Source: Spiribacter curvatus
GTDB taxonomy: Bacteria; Pseudomonadota; Gammaproteobacteria; Nitrococcales; Nitrococcaceae
Direction of reading: 5' to 3'
NCBI RefSeq assembly: GCF_000485905.1
Contig: NC_022664.1
Span: forward strand, 62,001 to 126,000
DNA length: 64,000 bases
The position numbers and the translations under genes were made by a program. The notes under the pieces were generated by a model. It ran no database searches. It had not been told where the DNA came from and saw only the letters and a list, made by a program, of their open reading frames with translations. Positions within the stretch are counted from its first letter, which is position 1; every line of letters begins with the position of its first letter. Below, piece after piece: positions 10,168-19,788 of this stretch.

Positions 10168-10938
10168 ATGGGAGTCGCCCGCCGCATCATCCCCTGTCTC
10201 GATATCAATGCCGGTCGGGTCGTGAAGGGGGTGCAGTTCGTTGACATCCGCGACGCCGGCGACCCGGTGGAAATCGCCCGTCGATACGACCGGGCCGGGG
10301 CCGACGAGCTGACTTTCCTGGACATCACCGCCAGCCATGAGGAGCGCGAGACCCTGGTCCACACGGTGGAGGCGGTGGCCTCGGAGGTGTTCATCCCCCT
10401 GACCGTTGGCGGAGGCATCCGCTCAGTGGCTGATGTGCGCCGGATGCTCAACGCCGGTGCCGACAAGGTCTCGATCAACACCGCCGCGATCCACGAGCCG
10501 TCACTGGTCAGCGACGCCGCCGCGCGGTTCGGTTCGCAGTGCATCGTGGTGGCGGTGGATGCCAAACGCAGCGGTGGGACCGAGTCCGACCCGCGCTGGG
10601 AGGTGTTCACCCACGGCGGCCGTCAACCCACCGGCCTGGATGCCGTGGAATGGGCCCGGCGCATGGCCGATGCGGGGGCCGGGGAACTGCTGGTGACCAG
10701 CATGGATCGGGATGGCACCCGGATCGGTTTCGATAACGCCCTCAACCGCACGATCTCCGAGCAGGCCGGCGTGCCGCTGATCGCCTCCGGCGGGGTTGGT
10801 AACCTGCAGCATCTGGTGGATGGGGTGATTGATGGGCAGGCCGATGCCGTACTCGCGGCGAGTATCTTCCACTTTGGCGAGCACACCATCGCCGAGGCGA
10901 AGGCCTACATGGCCGATGCCGGTATCGAGGTGCGCTGA
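10168..10938 (+). CDS. hisF: Imidazole glycerol phosphate synthase, cyclase subunit HisF
   Basis: A 256-residue (beta/alpha)8-barrel cyclase that uses ammonia from HisH to form imidazole glycerol phosphate and AICAR. Key motifs are [17 protein letters not shown] (catalytic Asp11), [29 protein letters not shown] (second catalytic Asp) and [10 protein letters not shown]. It is homologous to HisA next to it. Its stop shares one base with the hisI start. Confidence 0.97.
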   Translation: MGVARRIIPCLDINAGRVVKGVQFVDIRDAGDPVEIARRYDRAGADELTFLDITASHEERETLVHTVEAVASEVFIPLTVGGGIRSVADVRRMLNAGADKVSINTAAIHEPSLVSDAAARFGSQCIVVAVDAKRSGGTESDPRWEVFTHGGRQPTGLDAVEWARRMADAGAGELLVTSMDRDGTRIGFDNALNRTISEQAGVPLIASGGVGNLQHLVDGVIDGQADAVLAASIFHFGEHTIAEAKAYMADAGIEVR

Positions 10939-11333
10939 TGGGCTGGCTGGATGAAATCAGCTGGAATGCGGATGGCCTCATCCCGGTGATCGCCCAGGAT
11001 GCCACCGATGGTCGGGTGCTGATGATGGCCTGGATGAGCCGCGGGACGCTCGAGACCACACAGTCCACCGGCGAGGCGGTTTACTGGTCGCGCTCGCGCC
11101 AGCGGCCCTGGCACAAGGGCGAGTCCTCCGGCAATGTCCAGCGGGTGCGCGATATCGTGCTCGACTGTGATGGTGACACCCTGGTGCTGCTGGTCGAACA
11201 GGTCGGTGGAGTGGCCTGCCATACCGGGCGGCGGAGCTGTTTTTACCGGACGCTCGCGGATAGCGGCTGGCAGGTGACGGATACCGTGCAGCGCGACCCG
11301 GCCGAGATGTATGGAGGAACGACTCATGAGTGA
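10938..11333 (+). CDS. hisI: Phosphoribosyl-AMP cyclohydrolase HisI
   Basis: A 131-residue zinc enzyme for the third step of histidine synthesis. It keeps the family signature: [28 protein letters not shown], the Asp-rich metal motif [11 protein letters not shown], and the cysteine motif [10 protein letters not shown]. Unlike enterobacteria, the cyclohydrolase is not fused to the pyrophosphohydrolase; HisE is a separate gene overlapping its last 8 nt. Confidence 0.95.
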   Translation: MGWLDEISWNADGLIPVIAQDATDGRVLMMAWMSRGTLETTQSTGEAVYWSRSRQRPWHKGESSGNVQRVRDIVLDCDGDTLVLLVEQVGGVACHTGRRSCFYRTLADSGWQVTDTVQRDPAEMYGGTTHE

Positions 11334-11655
11334 CGAGATACTGCGCCGTCTCGATGCCGTGCTGGCAGACCGCCGGCAGGCCGATCCCGAGCAGTCCTAC
11401 GTGGCGGGGCTGCATGCCGGTGGTATCGATCGCATCCTCCGCAAACTCGGCGAGGAGTGCACGGAAACGGTTGTTGCCTCGAAAAACGGTGAGCGCGACG
11501 CGATTGTTTCTGAAACGGCGGATCTGTGGTTCCATAGCCTGGTCATGCTCTCGCATCATGGACTCGATTCCGGGTCGGTGCTTGCCGAGCTTGAGCGCCG
11601 TTTCGGGCTCTCGGGGGTCGCTGAAAAGGCGGCACGGGGCAAACAAGGGCAATAA
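11326..11655 (+). CDS. hisE: Phosphoribosyl-ATP pyrophosphohydrolase HisE
   Basis: A 109-residue all-helical MazG-like pyrophosphohydrolase for the second step of histidine synthesis. The motif [12 protein letters not shown] and the downstream E-x2-D pair ([14 protein letters not shown]) are the Mg-binding residues. ATG 11326 gives a normal-length protein; the upstream in-frame ATG at 11311 lies inside hisI. It closes the his block; hisG, hisD and hisC are not in the window. Confidence 0.94.
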   Translation: MSDEILRRLDAVLADRRQADPEQSYVAGLHAGGIDRILRKLGEECTETVVASKNGERDAIVSETADLWFHSLVMLSHHGLDSGSVLAELERRFGLSGVAEKAARGKQGQ

Positions 11656-11687
11656 CGCCCATTGGTACGCGCTGGAGGTAATCCGAT

Positions 11688-11972
11688 ATGGGTCCTGGTG
11701 GAATCAGTCCCTGGTCTCTTTTATTGATACTGGTCATTGTGCTGCTGCTGTTCGGCACTAAGAAATTGCGTAATGTCGGCACCGATCTGGGTGGTGCGCT
11801 CAAGGGATTCAAGAGCGCCATGAGCGACGGCGAGAAGGCGGCGAAGGAAGGCCAAGACAGTCAGGAGAGCCAGGAAGGCCTCGAGGAGGACGACAACACC
11901 TCCAGTGCTTCGTCATCGACGGCCCGGCGCGAGCAGGTGAAGGACAAGGATCAGTCCGGCGGCAACGCCTGA
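11688..11972 (+). CDS. tatA: Twin-arginine translocase subunit TatA
   Basis: A 94-residue single-span protein with the TatA/E pattern: a short N-terminal membrane helix (about residues 7-23), a [14 protein letters not shown] hinge with the FG pair, an amphipathic helix, then a charged Asp/Glu/Lys/Ser-rich tail. It forms the size-variable pore for folded proteins. A strong GGAGG lies 9-10 nt upstream of ATG 11688. It follows the his genes, an arrangement common in gammaproteobacteria. Confidence 0.94.
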   Translation: MGPGGISPWSLLLILVIVLLLFGTKKLRNVGTDLGGALKGFKSAMSDGEKAAKEGQDSQESQEGLEEDDNTSSASSSTARREQVKDKDQSGGNA

Positions 11973-11991
11973 TCGTCGGAGGAACGCGTTC

Positions 11992-12315
11992 ATGCTGGAT
12001 GTCAGCTTCTGGGAGTTGCTGATCATCGGGGCGATCGCCCTGGTGGTTGTCGGTCCCGAGCGCCTGCCTCGTCTCATGCGCACACTGGGACTCTGGGCCG
12101 GGCGGGCCCGGGCCTCGTTCCAGTCGATCCGCGATGAGGTGGAGCGCGAGGTGAACGTCGACGGCGTCCGCCAGACGCGTCAGGCGATCGATCGCGAGGC
12201 CAACGAGGCCAAGCGTCGCGTCACCGACGCGGTGGGAGAGGTGGAAAAACCCGCGGCCACGTCGCAAGAGACCGAGTCGTCAACGTCGAAAAGCGGCGGA
12301 GATGAATCCCGGTGA
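11992..12315 (+). CDS. tatB: Twin-arginine translocase subunit TatB
   Basis: A 107-residue protein that with TatC forms the receptor for twin-arginine signal peptides. The N-terminus has the family pattern MLDVSFWELLIIGAIALVVVGPERLP with the conserved Glu in the membrane helix and the GPERLP hinge, followed by a long amphipathic helix and a charged tail. A GGAGGAA Shine-Dalgarno lies just upstream. It overlaps tatC by 4 nt. Confidence 0.94.
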   Translation: MLDVSFWELLIIGAIALVVVGPERLPRLMRTLGLWAGRARASFQSIRDEVEREVNVDGVRQTRQAIDREANEAKRRVTDAVGEVEKPAATSQETESSTSKSGGDESR

Positions 12316-13091
12316 GCGATCCCGCCAGCAACTCGAGCGCCGATGACGAAGATCGCCCGCTGCTGACCCATCTGCTTGAGCTGCGCACCCGCCTGTTGTA
12401 TTCGGGCGGGTGTGTGCTGCTGCTTTTTCTCGGGGTCTACCCGTTCCGTGAGCCGCTCTATACCGCACTCGCCGATCCGCTGATGGCGGTTCTGCCGGCG
12501 GGTACGTCGATGATCGCCACCCAGGTGGCCACGCCATTTCTGATCCCGCTCAAGGTCGCCCTCGCGGGTGCCTTCTTTCTGAGTATCCCGTTCCTGCTCT
12601 ACCAGCTATGGGCGTTTGTGGCGCCAGGGCTCTACCGCCACGAGAAGCGCCTGGTCTGGCCACTGGTCACCTCCAGCGTGCTGCTGTTCTACCTGGGCAT
12701 GGCTTTCGCCTATTTCGTGGTCTTTCCGCTGGTGTTTCAGTTCTTCGCCTCGGCGACACCGGACGGGGTCGCGATGATGACGGACATCGGTGAGTATCTG
12801 TCGTTCATCATGACGCTCTTCTTCGCGTTTGGCGCCTCTTTCGAGGTGCCGGTGGCCACCATTCTGCTGGTGCGTAGTGGCGCCACGACGCGTCAGGCGC
12901 TGGCGGCAAAGCGGCCCTTCGTGATCGTCGCTGCCTTCACGATCGGGATGCTGCTGACACCGCCGGACATCATTTCGCAGGTCCTGCTGGCGGTGCCGGT
13001 CTGGCTGCTCTTCGAGCTGGGGATCTTTTTCTCCCGCTGGTTCGAGGCAAAACCCTCCGATCAGCCGCCGTCCAATGCGGACGACGCCTAG
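12312..13091 (+). CDS. tatC: Twin-arginine translocase subunit TatC
   Basis: A 259-residue inner-membrane protein with six hydrophobic segments. The conserved cytoplasmic N-terminus reads PLLTHLLELRTRLLYS (matching the signal-peptide-binding LxELRxR motif), and the first periplasmic loop contains the FxxPLKVAL type motif. It starts with GTG in an overlap with the tatB stop. With TatA and TatB it completes a minimal Tat system. A 190-bp intergenic region follows. Confidence 0.95.
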   Translation: MSDPASNSSADDEDRPLLTHLLELRTRLLYSGGCVLLLFLGVYPFREPLYTALADPLMAVLPAGTSMIATQVATPFLIPLKVALAGAFFLSIPFLLYQLWAFVAPGLYRHEKRLVWPLVTSSVLLFYLGMAFAYFVVFPLVFQFFASATPDGVAMMTDIGEYLSFIMTLFFAFGASFEVPVATILLVRSGATTRQALAAKRPFVIVAAFTIGMLLTPPDIISQVLLAVPVWLLFELGIFFSRWFEAKPSDQPPSNADDA

Positions 13092-13117
13092 CCGTCCGTG
13101 TCCCGTCGTGGAATTTG

Positions 13118-13133
13118 CTGACCTCGAGGTCAG
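13118..13133. repeat. Perfect 16-bp palindrome downstream of tatC
   Basis: CTGACCTCGAGGTCAG is a perfect inverted repeat without spacer, 27 nt after the tatC stop and about 150 nt before sucA. No T-run follows, so it is not a typical intrinsic terminator. It could be an operator for a dimeric regulator of the sucA operon or a weak terminator. Function is unproven. Confidence 0.4.
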
Positions 13134-13202
13134 AATCAACAGCAGCCGCTGGGAGTGTCGTTGTGCAGAGGCTGTCTGAACCGTCGTAACTGCGCACTGC
13201 CG

Positions 13203-13231
13203 TTGCGTTTAAAGGGGCTGCGGGTTATTTT
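13203..13231 (+). promoter_or_regulatory. Possible sigma-70 promoter of sucA-sucB-lpd
   Basis: TTGCGT and TATTTT separated by 17 bp sit about 52 bp upstream of the sucA start, in the only sizeable intergenic gap before the operon. The -10 match is modest, so this is a tentative assignment. Confidence 0.3.
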
Positions 13232-13282
13232 GCACGCACGCCATTTATAGGCTTTCCCACCGCAGATGCCAGGTAAACTGCT

Positions 13283-16120
13283 ATGACTGATACCTTCGAA
13301 CAGTCGCTCAGTCACTCCTACCTCAACGGTGCCAACGCCAACTTCATTGAGGCACTGTACGAGAAATATCTAGCCGATCCCGATGCCGTCGAACCGCGCT
13401 GGCGGGATTACTTCCGCGACCTCGAGGCACTCGACCCACAATCCGGGCGGGACATCCCGCACAGTCCGATCCGCGAGGCCTTTGAGGAGATCGGTCGGAG
13501 CAGTCGTCGGGGTCGCGCGCAGAGCGCCAGTGACGGCATGGATGCCATGGCCGCGCAGAAACAGGCCGCGGTCCTGCGCCTGATCAACGCCTATCGCGTT
13601 CGCGGTCATCAGCACGCTGACACCGATCCGCTGCATCTGCGTGAACGCCCGCAGGTTCCGGATCTGGATCCGGCTTTCCATGGCCTCACGGACGCCGATC
13701 TTGATACCGCCTTCAACACCGGTTCCCTCGCCGCGCCGGATCGCCTGACCCTGCGCGAGATCATCGATCTGGTGCAGCGCGTCTACGCCGGCAAGATCGG
13801 CTCCGAGTACATGCACATCACCGATACCGCGCAGAAGCGCTGGATCCAGGAGCGCCTCGAGAAACCACTGGCCCGCCCGCAGCTCAGCAGCGATGAAAAG
13901 AAGGCGCTATTGAATCGCCTGACCGCTGCCGAAGGCATCGAAAAGTATCTCAACAGCAAGTACGTCGGCCAGAAGCGGTTTTCCCTCGAAGGCGGCGAGG
14001 CGACGATCCCGATCCTCGACGAGCTGGTGCAGCGCGGTGGCCGTGATGGCGTCGAGGAGATGGTGCTCGGCATGGCCCATCGCGGGCGATTGAATGTCCT
14101 GATCAATATCATGGGCAAGTCGCCCGGGGAGCTGTTCGCGGAGTTCGAGGGCGAGCATGCGCCCGAGCATGCGAGCGCCGGCGATGTGAAGTATCACATG
14201 GGGTACTCGTCGGATATCGACACGCCTGGCGGACCGCTGCATCTCGCGCTCGCCTTCAATCCATCGCACCTGGAGATCGTCAATCCGGTCGTCGAGGGGT
14301 CGGCCCGGGCGCGCATGCACCGGCATAACGACGACGATGGTCACTCGGTCCTGCCGGTGCTCATCCATGGCGATGCAGCCATGGCTGGACAGGGCGTGGT
14401 GATGGAAACCCTGCAGCTCTCGCAGGCGCGGGGGTTCTACACCGGCGGCACCGTCCATCTGGTGATCAACAACCAGATTGGCTTTACGACCTCGAATCCG
14501 CTGGACACCCGCTCGACGTTCTACTGCACGGAAGTCGCGAAGATGGTGCAGGCGCCGATCTTTCACGTGAACGGCGATGATCCCGAGGCGGTCCTCTTCG
14601 TCACCCAGCTGGCAATGGACTACCGGCGCGAATTCCATTCCGATGTGGTCATCGATCTCATCTGCTATCGCCGTCATGGCCATAACGAAGCGGATGAGCC
14701 ATCGGCGACCCAGCCGATGATGTATCAAAAGATCAAGGCCCGGCCGTCGGTCCGCAAGCTCTATGCCGATCAGCTCACCGAAGAGGGTGTCATCGACCGC
14801 GACGGCGCCAGGGCCATGGAGCGGGAATACCGCGACGAGTTGGATGCTGCCCATGTCGTTGCCCCGGGCGCGCTCGAGGAGCAGGACAACGAGTTCACCG
14901 TGGACTGGTCGCCCTACTTTGACGCCACCTGGGACGAGCCGGTCGACACCACCATGCCAGTGGATCGGATCCGCTCACTGCAGGAAAAGCTGCAGTGGCT
15001 GCCGGAGGGCTTCGAGCTCAATCCGCGGGTGGCCTCGGTGATGGAAAGCCGGCGCAAGATGGCCGCCGGTGCGCTGGCCATGGACTGGGGTTTCGCCGAG
15101 ATCATGGCCTACGCCGGGCTGCTCGAGGAGGGGCATTCGGTGCGCCTGACCGGTCAGGACTCCGGGCGCGGTACCTTTTTCCATCGTAACTCGGTCCTCC
15201 ACAACGCCGCGGATGGGTCCACCCATACACCGCTCAAGATGATCCCCGAGGATCGCGATAATTTCGTGGTCATCGACTCGCTGCTCTCTGAGGAGGCCGT
15301 GCTCGGCTTCGAGTACGGCTATGCGACGGCCGATCCGGAGACCATGGTGATCTGGGAGGCGCAGTTCGGCGACTTCAGTAACGGTGCCCAGGTGCTGATC
15401 GACCAGTTCATCGCCTCCGGTGAGACGAAGTGGGGCCGACTCTGCGGTCTGACGCTGTATCTGCCACATGGATATGAGGGCCAGGGGCCCGAGCATTCGT
15501 CAGCACGCATCGAACGGTTCCTGCAGCTCTGCGCCGAGCAGAATATCCAGGTATGCGTTCCCTCCACACCGGCCCAGTTCTTCCACATGATCCGCCGGCA
15601 GATGCTCCGTCACTGGCGCAAGCCGCTGGTGGTCATGACGCCCAAGAGTCTGCTGCGCCACAAGCTCTCCACCTCGGTGCTCGACGATCTGTCGGGGGGC
15701 AGCTTCAAGGTGGTGATCGATGATACCGAAGGCGTCCGGCCCAGTAGCGTCCAGCGGGTCGTACTGTGCAGCGGCAAGGTCTACTACGACCTGCTCGAGG
15801 AGCGCCGCCGCCAGGAGCGCAGCGATGTGGCCCTGATCCGTATCGAGCAGCTCTACCCGTTCCCCGAGGCGCAGCTCTCGGCGCTGCTCAAGCGGCGCTA
15901 CAAGACCGTCAAGTCGGTGGTCTGGTGTCAGGAAGAGCCAAAAAACCAGGGGGCCTGGTATCAGGTCTACCACCACCTGACACAATGCATCACCCGCGAC
16001 CAGAAACTGACCTATGCCGGTCGCGACCCACTTGCCTCACCGGCGGTGGGCTACGCCAAGGTGCATTACGAACAGCAGCGCCGCCTGGTGGCGGACGCGC
16101 TCGGCAAGATTCACGGATAA
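13283..16120 (+). CDS. sucA: 2-oxoglutarate dehydrogenase E1 component SucA
   Basis: A 945-residue thiamine-diphosphate enzyme that decarboxylates 2-oxoglutarate and passes the succinyl group to the lipoyl arm of SucB in the TCA cycle. The N-terminal segment SYLNGANANFIEALYEKYL is the typical E2-docking helix. The E1 core has EGGEATIPILDELV, MAHRGRLNVL, the ThDP/Mg motif around HGDAAMAGQGVVMET and NNQIGFTT, and the C-terminal transketolase-like domain with GQDSGRGTFFHRN. Length is close to the 933 residues in E. coli. SucB follows after 16 nt and Lpd next, so all three subunits form one operon. Confidence 0.97.
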   Translation: MTDTFEQSLSHSYLNGANANFIEALYEKYLADPDAVEPRWRDYFRDLEALDPQSGRDIPHSPIREAFEEIGRSSRRGRAQSASDGMDAMAAQKQAAVLRLINAYRVRGHQHADTDPLHLRERPQVPDLDPAFHGLTDADLDTAFNTGSLAAPDRLTLREIIDLVQRVYAGKIGSEYMHITDTAQKRWIQERLEKPLARPQLSSDEKKALLNRLTAAEGIEKYLNSKYVGQKRFSLEGGEATIPILDELVQRGGRDGVEEMVLGMAHRGRLNVLINIMGKSPGELFAEFEGEHAPEHASAGDVKYHMGYSSDIDTPGGPLHLALAFNPSHLEIVNPVVEGSARARMHRHNDDDGHSVLPVLIHGDAAMAGQGVVMETLQLSQARGFYTGGTVHLVINNQIGFTTSNPLDTRSTFYCTEVAKMVQAPIFHVNGDDPEAVLFVTQLAMDYRREFHSDVVIDLICYRRHGHNEADEPSATQPMMYQKIKARPSVRKLYADQLTEEGVIDRDGARAMEREYRDELDAAHVVAPGALEEQDNEFTVDWSPYFDATWDEPVDTTMPVDRIRSLQEKLQWLPEGFELNPRVASVMESRRKMAAGALAMDWGFAEIMAYAGLLEEGHSVRLTGQDSGRGTFFHRNSVLHNAADGSTHTPLKMIPEDRDNFVVIDSLLSEEAVLGFEYGYATADPETMVIWEAQFGDFSNGAQVLIDQFIASGETKWGRLCGLTLYLPHGYEGQGPEHSSARIERFLQLCAEQNIQVCVPSTPAQFFHMIRRQMLRHWRKPLVVMTPKSLLRHKLSTSVLDDLSGGSFKVVIDDTEGVRPSSVQRVVLCSGKVYYDLLEERRRQERSDVALIRIEQLYPFPEAQLSALLKRRYKTVKSVVWCQEEPKNQGAWYQVYHHLTQCITRDQKLTYAGRDPLASPAVGYAKVHYEQQRRLVADALGKIHG

Positions 16121-16136
16121 ATAAAGCGAGGAGTCG

Positions 16137-17444
16137 ATGAGCACCGAAGTCAAAGTACCGGCGCTGCCGGAATCGGTGAGTGAGGCCACTGTCGTCACGT
16201 GGCACAAACAACCGGGTGAAGCGGTCGAGCGCGACGAGAATCTCGTCGATCTGGAGACCGACAAGGTCGTCCTCGAGGTGCCGGCGCCGGAAGACGGCAT
16301 CCTCGGTGAGATTCTCAAGCCCGAGGGTGAGACGGTGACGGCCGGCGAAGTGGTCGCGGTGCTCGGTGAGGCCAGCGGCGGTGCAGCGGCTGAGTCGTCG
16401 GCCGAGTCGGCTCCCGCGCCGGCGGATGCCGCTCCGGCTGACCCCCCCGCCGCCGCGGCGGCGACGGATGGTGAAATGCCATCGTTGAGTCCCGCGGTGC
16501 GCACGCTGGTCGAGGAGAACGACCTCGATGCCCGCCAGATTACGCCCACCGGCCGCAACGGGCGTATTCTCAAGGAGGATGTGCTGCGTCATCTTGAGCA
16601 GGGTGGCGCCAGTCAGCCGGCCCCCGCGCCGGCCTCGGCCCCGGCCCCTGAGTCGACACCGGCGGCCGAGCCAGCACCGGCGCCCGCGCCCAGTGCGCCG
16701 GCCGCATCGACCCCGGCACCGGCCGCAGCCGTTCCGGCCAGTGACCGCGAGGAGCGCCGGGTGCCGATGACCCGGCTGCGCCAGCGGATCGCGCAGCGGC
16801 TGGTCGAGGCGCAGCAGACGGCGGCCATGCTGACCACGTTCAACGAGGTCAACATGCAGCCGGTCATGGATCTTCGCGGACGTCACAAGGACAGCTTCCT
16901 CAAGACCCATGACACCAAACTCGGTTTCATGTCGTTTTTCGTGAAGGCGGCGGTTGAGGCACTCAAGCGCCACCCCAGCGTCAACGCCTCCATCGACGGC
17001 AATGACATCATCTATCACGGCTACTACGATGTGGGCATCGCAGTATCCACCGAGCGCGGCCTGATGGTGCCGGTCCTACGGGATGCGGATCAGCTGTCGT
17101 TCGCCGAGATCGAGGCCTCCATCGCCGACTTCGGCCAACGCGCCCAGGCCGGCAAGATCGGTATCGATGAGCTCACTGGCGGGACATTCACCATCACCAA
17201 TGGCGGCATCTTCGGCTCGCTGGTCTCAACGCCCATCCTCAATCCACCGCAGAGCGGGATCATGGGCATGCACAAAATCCAGGAGCGTCCGGTGGCCGAG
17301 AATGGTCAGGTCGTGGTGCGGCCGATGATGTATCTGGCGCACTCCTATGACCATCGGATCATCGACGGCAAGGAAGCGGTCCAGTTCCTCGTCACCATCA
17401 AGGACATGCTCGAAGACCCCGCGCGGCTTCTGCTCGAGGTCTGA
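16137..17444 (+). CDS. sucB: Dihydrolipoamide succinyltransferase E2 SucB
   Basis: A 435-residue E2 subunit. Residues 1-78 are the lipoyl domain with the modified lysine in [11 protein letters not shown]. An Ala/Pro-rich linker leads to a peripheral subunit-binding domain (about 118-155, [17 protein letters not shown]). A second long Ala/Pro linker (about 162-200) is followed by the catalytic acyltransferase domain, which ends with the active-site motif [19 protein letters not shown] Shine-Dalgarno precedes ATG 16137. It sits between E1 and E3 of the same complex. Confidence 0.97.
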   Translation: MSTEVKVPALPESVSEATVVTWHKQPGEAVERDENLVDLETDKVVLEVPAPEDGILGEILKPEGETVTAGEVVAVLGEASGGAAAESSAESAPAPADAAPADPPAAAAATDGEMPSLSPAVRTLVEENDLDARQITPTGRNGRILKEDVLRHLEQGGASQPAPAPASAPAPESTPAAEPAPAPAPSAPAASTPAPAAAVPASDREERRVPMTRLRQRIAQRLVEAQQTAAMLTTFNEVNMQPVMDLRGRHKDSFLKTHDTKLGFMSFFVKAAVEALKRHPSVNASIDGNDIIYHGYYDVGIAVSTERGLMVPVLRDADQLSFAEIEASIADFGQRAQAGKIGIDELTGGTFTITNGGIFGSLVSTPILNPPQSGIMGMHKIQERPVAENGQVVVRPMMYLAHSYDHRIIDGKEAVQFLVTIKDMLEDPARLLLEV

Positions 17445-17467
17445 TTACAACGAACTCGGGAGTCATC

Positions 17468-18889
17468 ATGGCGAATTCATACGACGTCATCGTTATCGGA
17501 GCCGGCCCGGCCGGCTATGTGGGGGCGATTCGCTGCGCGCAGCTGGGCATGCGCGTGGCGGTGATCGACGAATACCGGCGCAAGGATGGCGAGCCGGCGC
17601 TCGGCGGCACCTGCCTGAATGTCGGGTGTATCCCCTCGAAGTCACTGCTCGATTCATCCGAGCACTATCACCGTGTGCAGTCCGAACTCAGTCAGCACGG
17701 CATCAAAGTCGACGGCGTGAGCCTCGACGTCCCGCAGATGATCAAGCGCAAGGACAAGGTCGTTGCCGATCTCACCGGTGGCATCAAGCAGTTGTTCAAG
17801 GCGAATGACATCGAGTGGCTGCAGGGCCATGGCAAGCTGCTTGCCGATCGTCAGGTCGCGTTCACGCCCCATAAGGGCAAGGAAAAAACGCTCACCGCCG
17901 ACAGCGTGATCCTTGCCACCGGCTCGCGCCCGATCGATATTGGTGCGGCCCCGCTGACCGGTGACCGGATCGTCAATTCCACCGGTGCGCAGGAGTTCCA
18001 GGAGGTCCCCAAGCGGCTGGGTGTCATCGGTGCGGGCGTGATCGGGCTGGAGATGGGCAGTGTCTGGAACCGGCTGGGCTCCAAGGTGGTGCTGCTCGAG
18101 GCGCAGGACTCCTTCCTGACGCCGGTGGATCAGCAGGTCGCCCGCGAGGCGAAGAAGCTGTTCGCCAAGCAGGGGCTCGAGATCCGCCAGGGCTGTCGGG
18201 TCACTGAGACGCGCGATGGCAAGAACATCAGCGTTCACTACGAGGATAACGACGGTAAGCAGCACCTCCAGGTGGACCGGCTCGTTGTCTCAGTCGGCCG
18301 CCGACCCAACACCGATGGCCTGGCATCGGACGATGCCGACCTGCTCACCGATGAGCGTGGTTTCGTCCACGTCAATGACTATTGCGAGACCAATATCCCC
18401 GGCGTCTACGCTGTGGGCGATGTGGTCCGCGGCCCGATGCTGGCGCACAAGGGCTCTGAAGAGGGCGTCATGGTGGCAGAGCGGATGGCGGGTCATGCCG
18501 GTCATGTCAACTACGACACCATCCCCTGGGTGATCTACACCGATCCCGAGATCGCCTGGGTGGGGCGGACCGAGGCGCAGCTCAAGGCTGCCGGTATTCC
18601 CCATCGCAGCGGCACCTTCGGCTTCGGCGCCACGGGTCGGGCGCGCGCCATGGATCAGTCCGACGGGATGGTCAAGATCATCGCCCACTCCGAAACGGAC
18701 CGGATTCTGGGTGTACACATGGTGGGGCCGCAGGCCAGTGAGCTGATCGCTGAAGCGACGCTGGCCATGGAGTACGAGGCCAGTGCCGAGGATCTGGCGC
18801 GCACGATCCACGCCCATCCGACGCTCTCCGAGGCGGTCCATGAAGCGGCGCTCGCCGTCGGCAAGCGCGCCATCCACAAGGTCAACTAG
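17468..18889 (+). CDS. lpdA: Dihydrolipoamide dehydrogenase E3
   Basis: A 473-residue flavoprotein that reoxidises the dihydrolipoyl arm of SucB with NAD+. It starts with the FAD Rossmann loop GAGPAGYVGAIR, has the redox disulfide GGTCLNVGCIPSKSLL, the NAD-binding loop GAGVIGLEMGSVW, the FAD motif GVYAVGDVVRGPMLAHK, and the C-terminal active-site His/Glu pair HAHPTLSEAVHEA. It is the third gene of the sucAB-lpd operon. A strong hairpin lies 34 nt after its stop. Confidence 0.97.
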   Translation: MANSYDVIVIGAGPAGYVGAIRCAQLGMRVAVIDEYRRKDGEPALGGTCLNVGCIPSKSLLDSSEHYHRVQSELSQHGIKVDGVSLDVPQMIKRKDKVVADLTGGIKQLFKANDIEWLQGHGKLLADRQVAFTPHKGKEKTLTADSVILATGSRPIDIGAAPLTGDRIVNSTGAQEFQEVPKRLGVIGAGVIGLEMGSVWNRLGSKVVLLEAQDSFLTPVDQQVAREAKKLFAKQGLEIRQGCRVTETRDGKNISVHYEDNDGKQHLQVDRLVVSVGRRPNTDGLASDDADLLTDERGFVHVNDYCETNIPGVYAVGDVVRGPMLAHKGSEEGVMVAERMAGHAGHVNYDTIPWVIYTDPEIAWVGRTEAQLKAAGIPHRSGTFGFGATGRARAMDQSDGMVKIIAHSETDRILGVHMVGPQASELIAEATLAMEYEASAEDLARTIHAHPTLSEAVHEAALAVGKRAIHKVN

Positions 18890-18922
18890 CGCGACCGGCC
18901 GCGCGTGTACGAATCCATGGAC

Positions 18923-18949
18923 GTAAGGATGCCGTAACGGCATCCTTAC
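18923..18949 (+). repeat. Perfect hairpin between lpd and djlA
   Basis: Two 13-nt arms, GTAAGGATGCCGT and ACGGCATCCTTAC, are separated by one base, giving a near-continuous palindrome that ends 3 nt before the djlA ATG. There is no following T-run. The only Shine-Dalgarno-like sequence in the region, AAGGA, is buried in the left arm. It may terminate lpd transcripts weakly or control djlA translation. Confidence 0.65.
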
Positions 18950-18952
18950 GGC

Positions 18953-19756
18953 ATGAACATATGGATCGGAAAAATCCTCGGCGCCGTATTCGGGGGACTC
19001 GCCGGGGGCTGGATCGGTGCGCTGATCGGCCTCGTCATTGGTAACTTCTTTGACCGCGGCCTTGCCCGCAAGGCCGCCGGTGGGCTTGGCGGGGCCCTGG
19101 GCGGCGGTGGATCGGGCCATCGCCAGATGGTCCATGCTGCCTTCTTCCGAAGCGTCTTCGTGGTCATGGGCCATGTCTGTAAAGCCGACGGCCGGGTCAG
19201 TCAGGCGGAGATCCGCGTGGCCGAACAGGTCATGGCGCGCATGGATCTTAATCCGACGCAGCGTGAGGAGGCGGTCAGCTACTTCAGCGCCGGCCGGGAC
19301 GGTGAGGCCGATCTGGACCAGACCCTGGAGGAGTTCCGTCGCTACTGCCGCGGCCACGTCCAACTGGTCCGCGTGTTCCTCGAGATCCAGATCCAGGCGG
19401 CCCTTGCCGATGGCAGCTTCGATGACGCCGAGCGGGATATGCTGCGGCGCATTGCCCTGGGGCTGGGCCTTTCAGAGGAGGACTTCGCCCGGCTCGAGAC
19501 CATGATGGGCGGACAGGCGGCCAATCAGTCAGGGACCGAATCTCAGCTGGAAAGCGCCTATGACACGCTGGGTGTCTCTGCCGATGCCACGGATGCGGAG
19601 GTGAAAAAGGCCTGGCGTAAGCTCATGAGCGAGCATCACCCGGATAAGCTCGTCGCCAAGGGATTGCCGGAGGAGATGATGCGGATCGCCAAGGAGCGCG
19701 CTCAGGATATCCAGAAGGCCTATGACACGATCAAGACCGCTCGGGGCATGCGCTGA
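18953..19756 (+). CDS. djlA: Membrane-anchored co-chaperone DjlA
   Basis: A 267-residue type III J-domain protein. Residues 5-30 form a Gly-rich membrane segment. The middle (about 60-190) is a TerB-like helical domain with the pattern MGHVCKADGRVSQAEI and an internal repeat LADGSFDDAERDML. The C-terminal J domain (about 200-267) keeps the HPD triad in SEHHPDKLV, needed to stimulate DnaK. Domain order and length match DjlA. The start lies against a strong hairpin, and no clear Shine-Dalgarno sits at the usual distance. Confidence 0.92.
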   Translation: MNIWIGKILGAVFGGLAGGWIGALIGLVIGNFFDRGLARKAAGGLGGALGGGGSGHRQMVHAAFFRSVFVVMGHVCKADGRVSQAEIRVAEQVMARMDLNPTQREEAVSYFSAGRDGEADLDQTLEEFRRYCRGHVQLVRVFLEIQIQAALADGSFDDAERDMLRRIALGLGLSEEDFARLETMMGGQAANQSGTESQLESAYDTLGVSADATDAEVKKAWRKLMSEHHPDKLVAKGLPEEMMRIAKERAQDIQKAYDTIKTARGMR

Positions 19757-19788
19757 ACCCAACCGGCGGCGCTGAGGTCCATTGAACC

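Noticed and set aside
16617-16750. Ala/Pro repeat stretch in sucB as a foreign repeat
   Set aside because: It is the normal flexible linker of E2 subunits.
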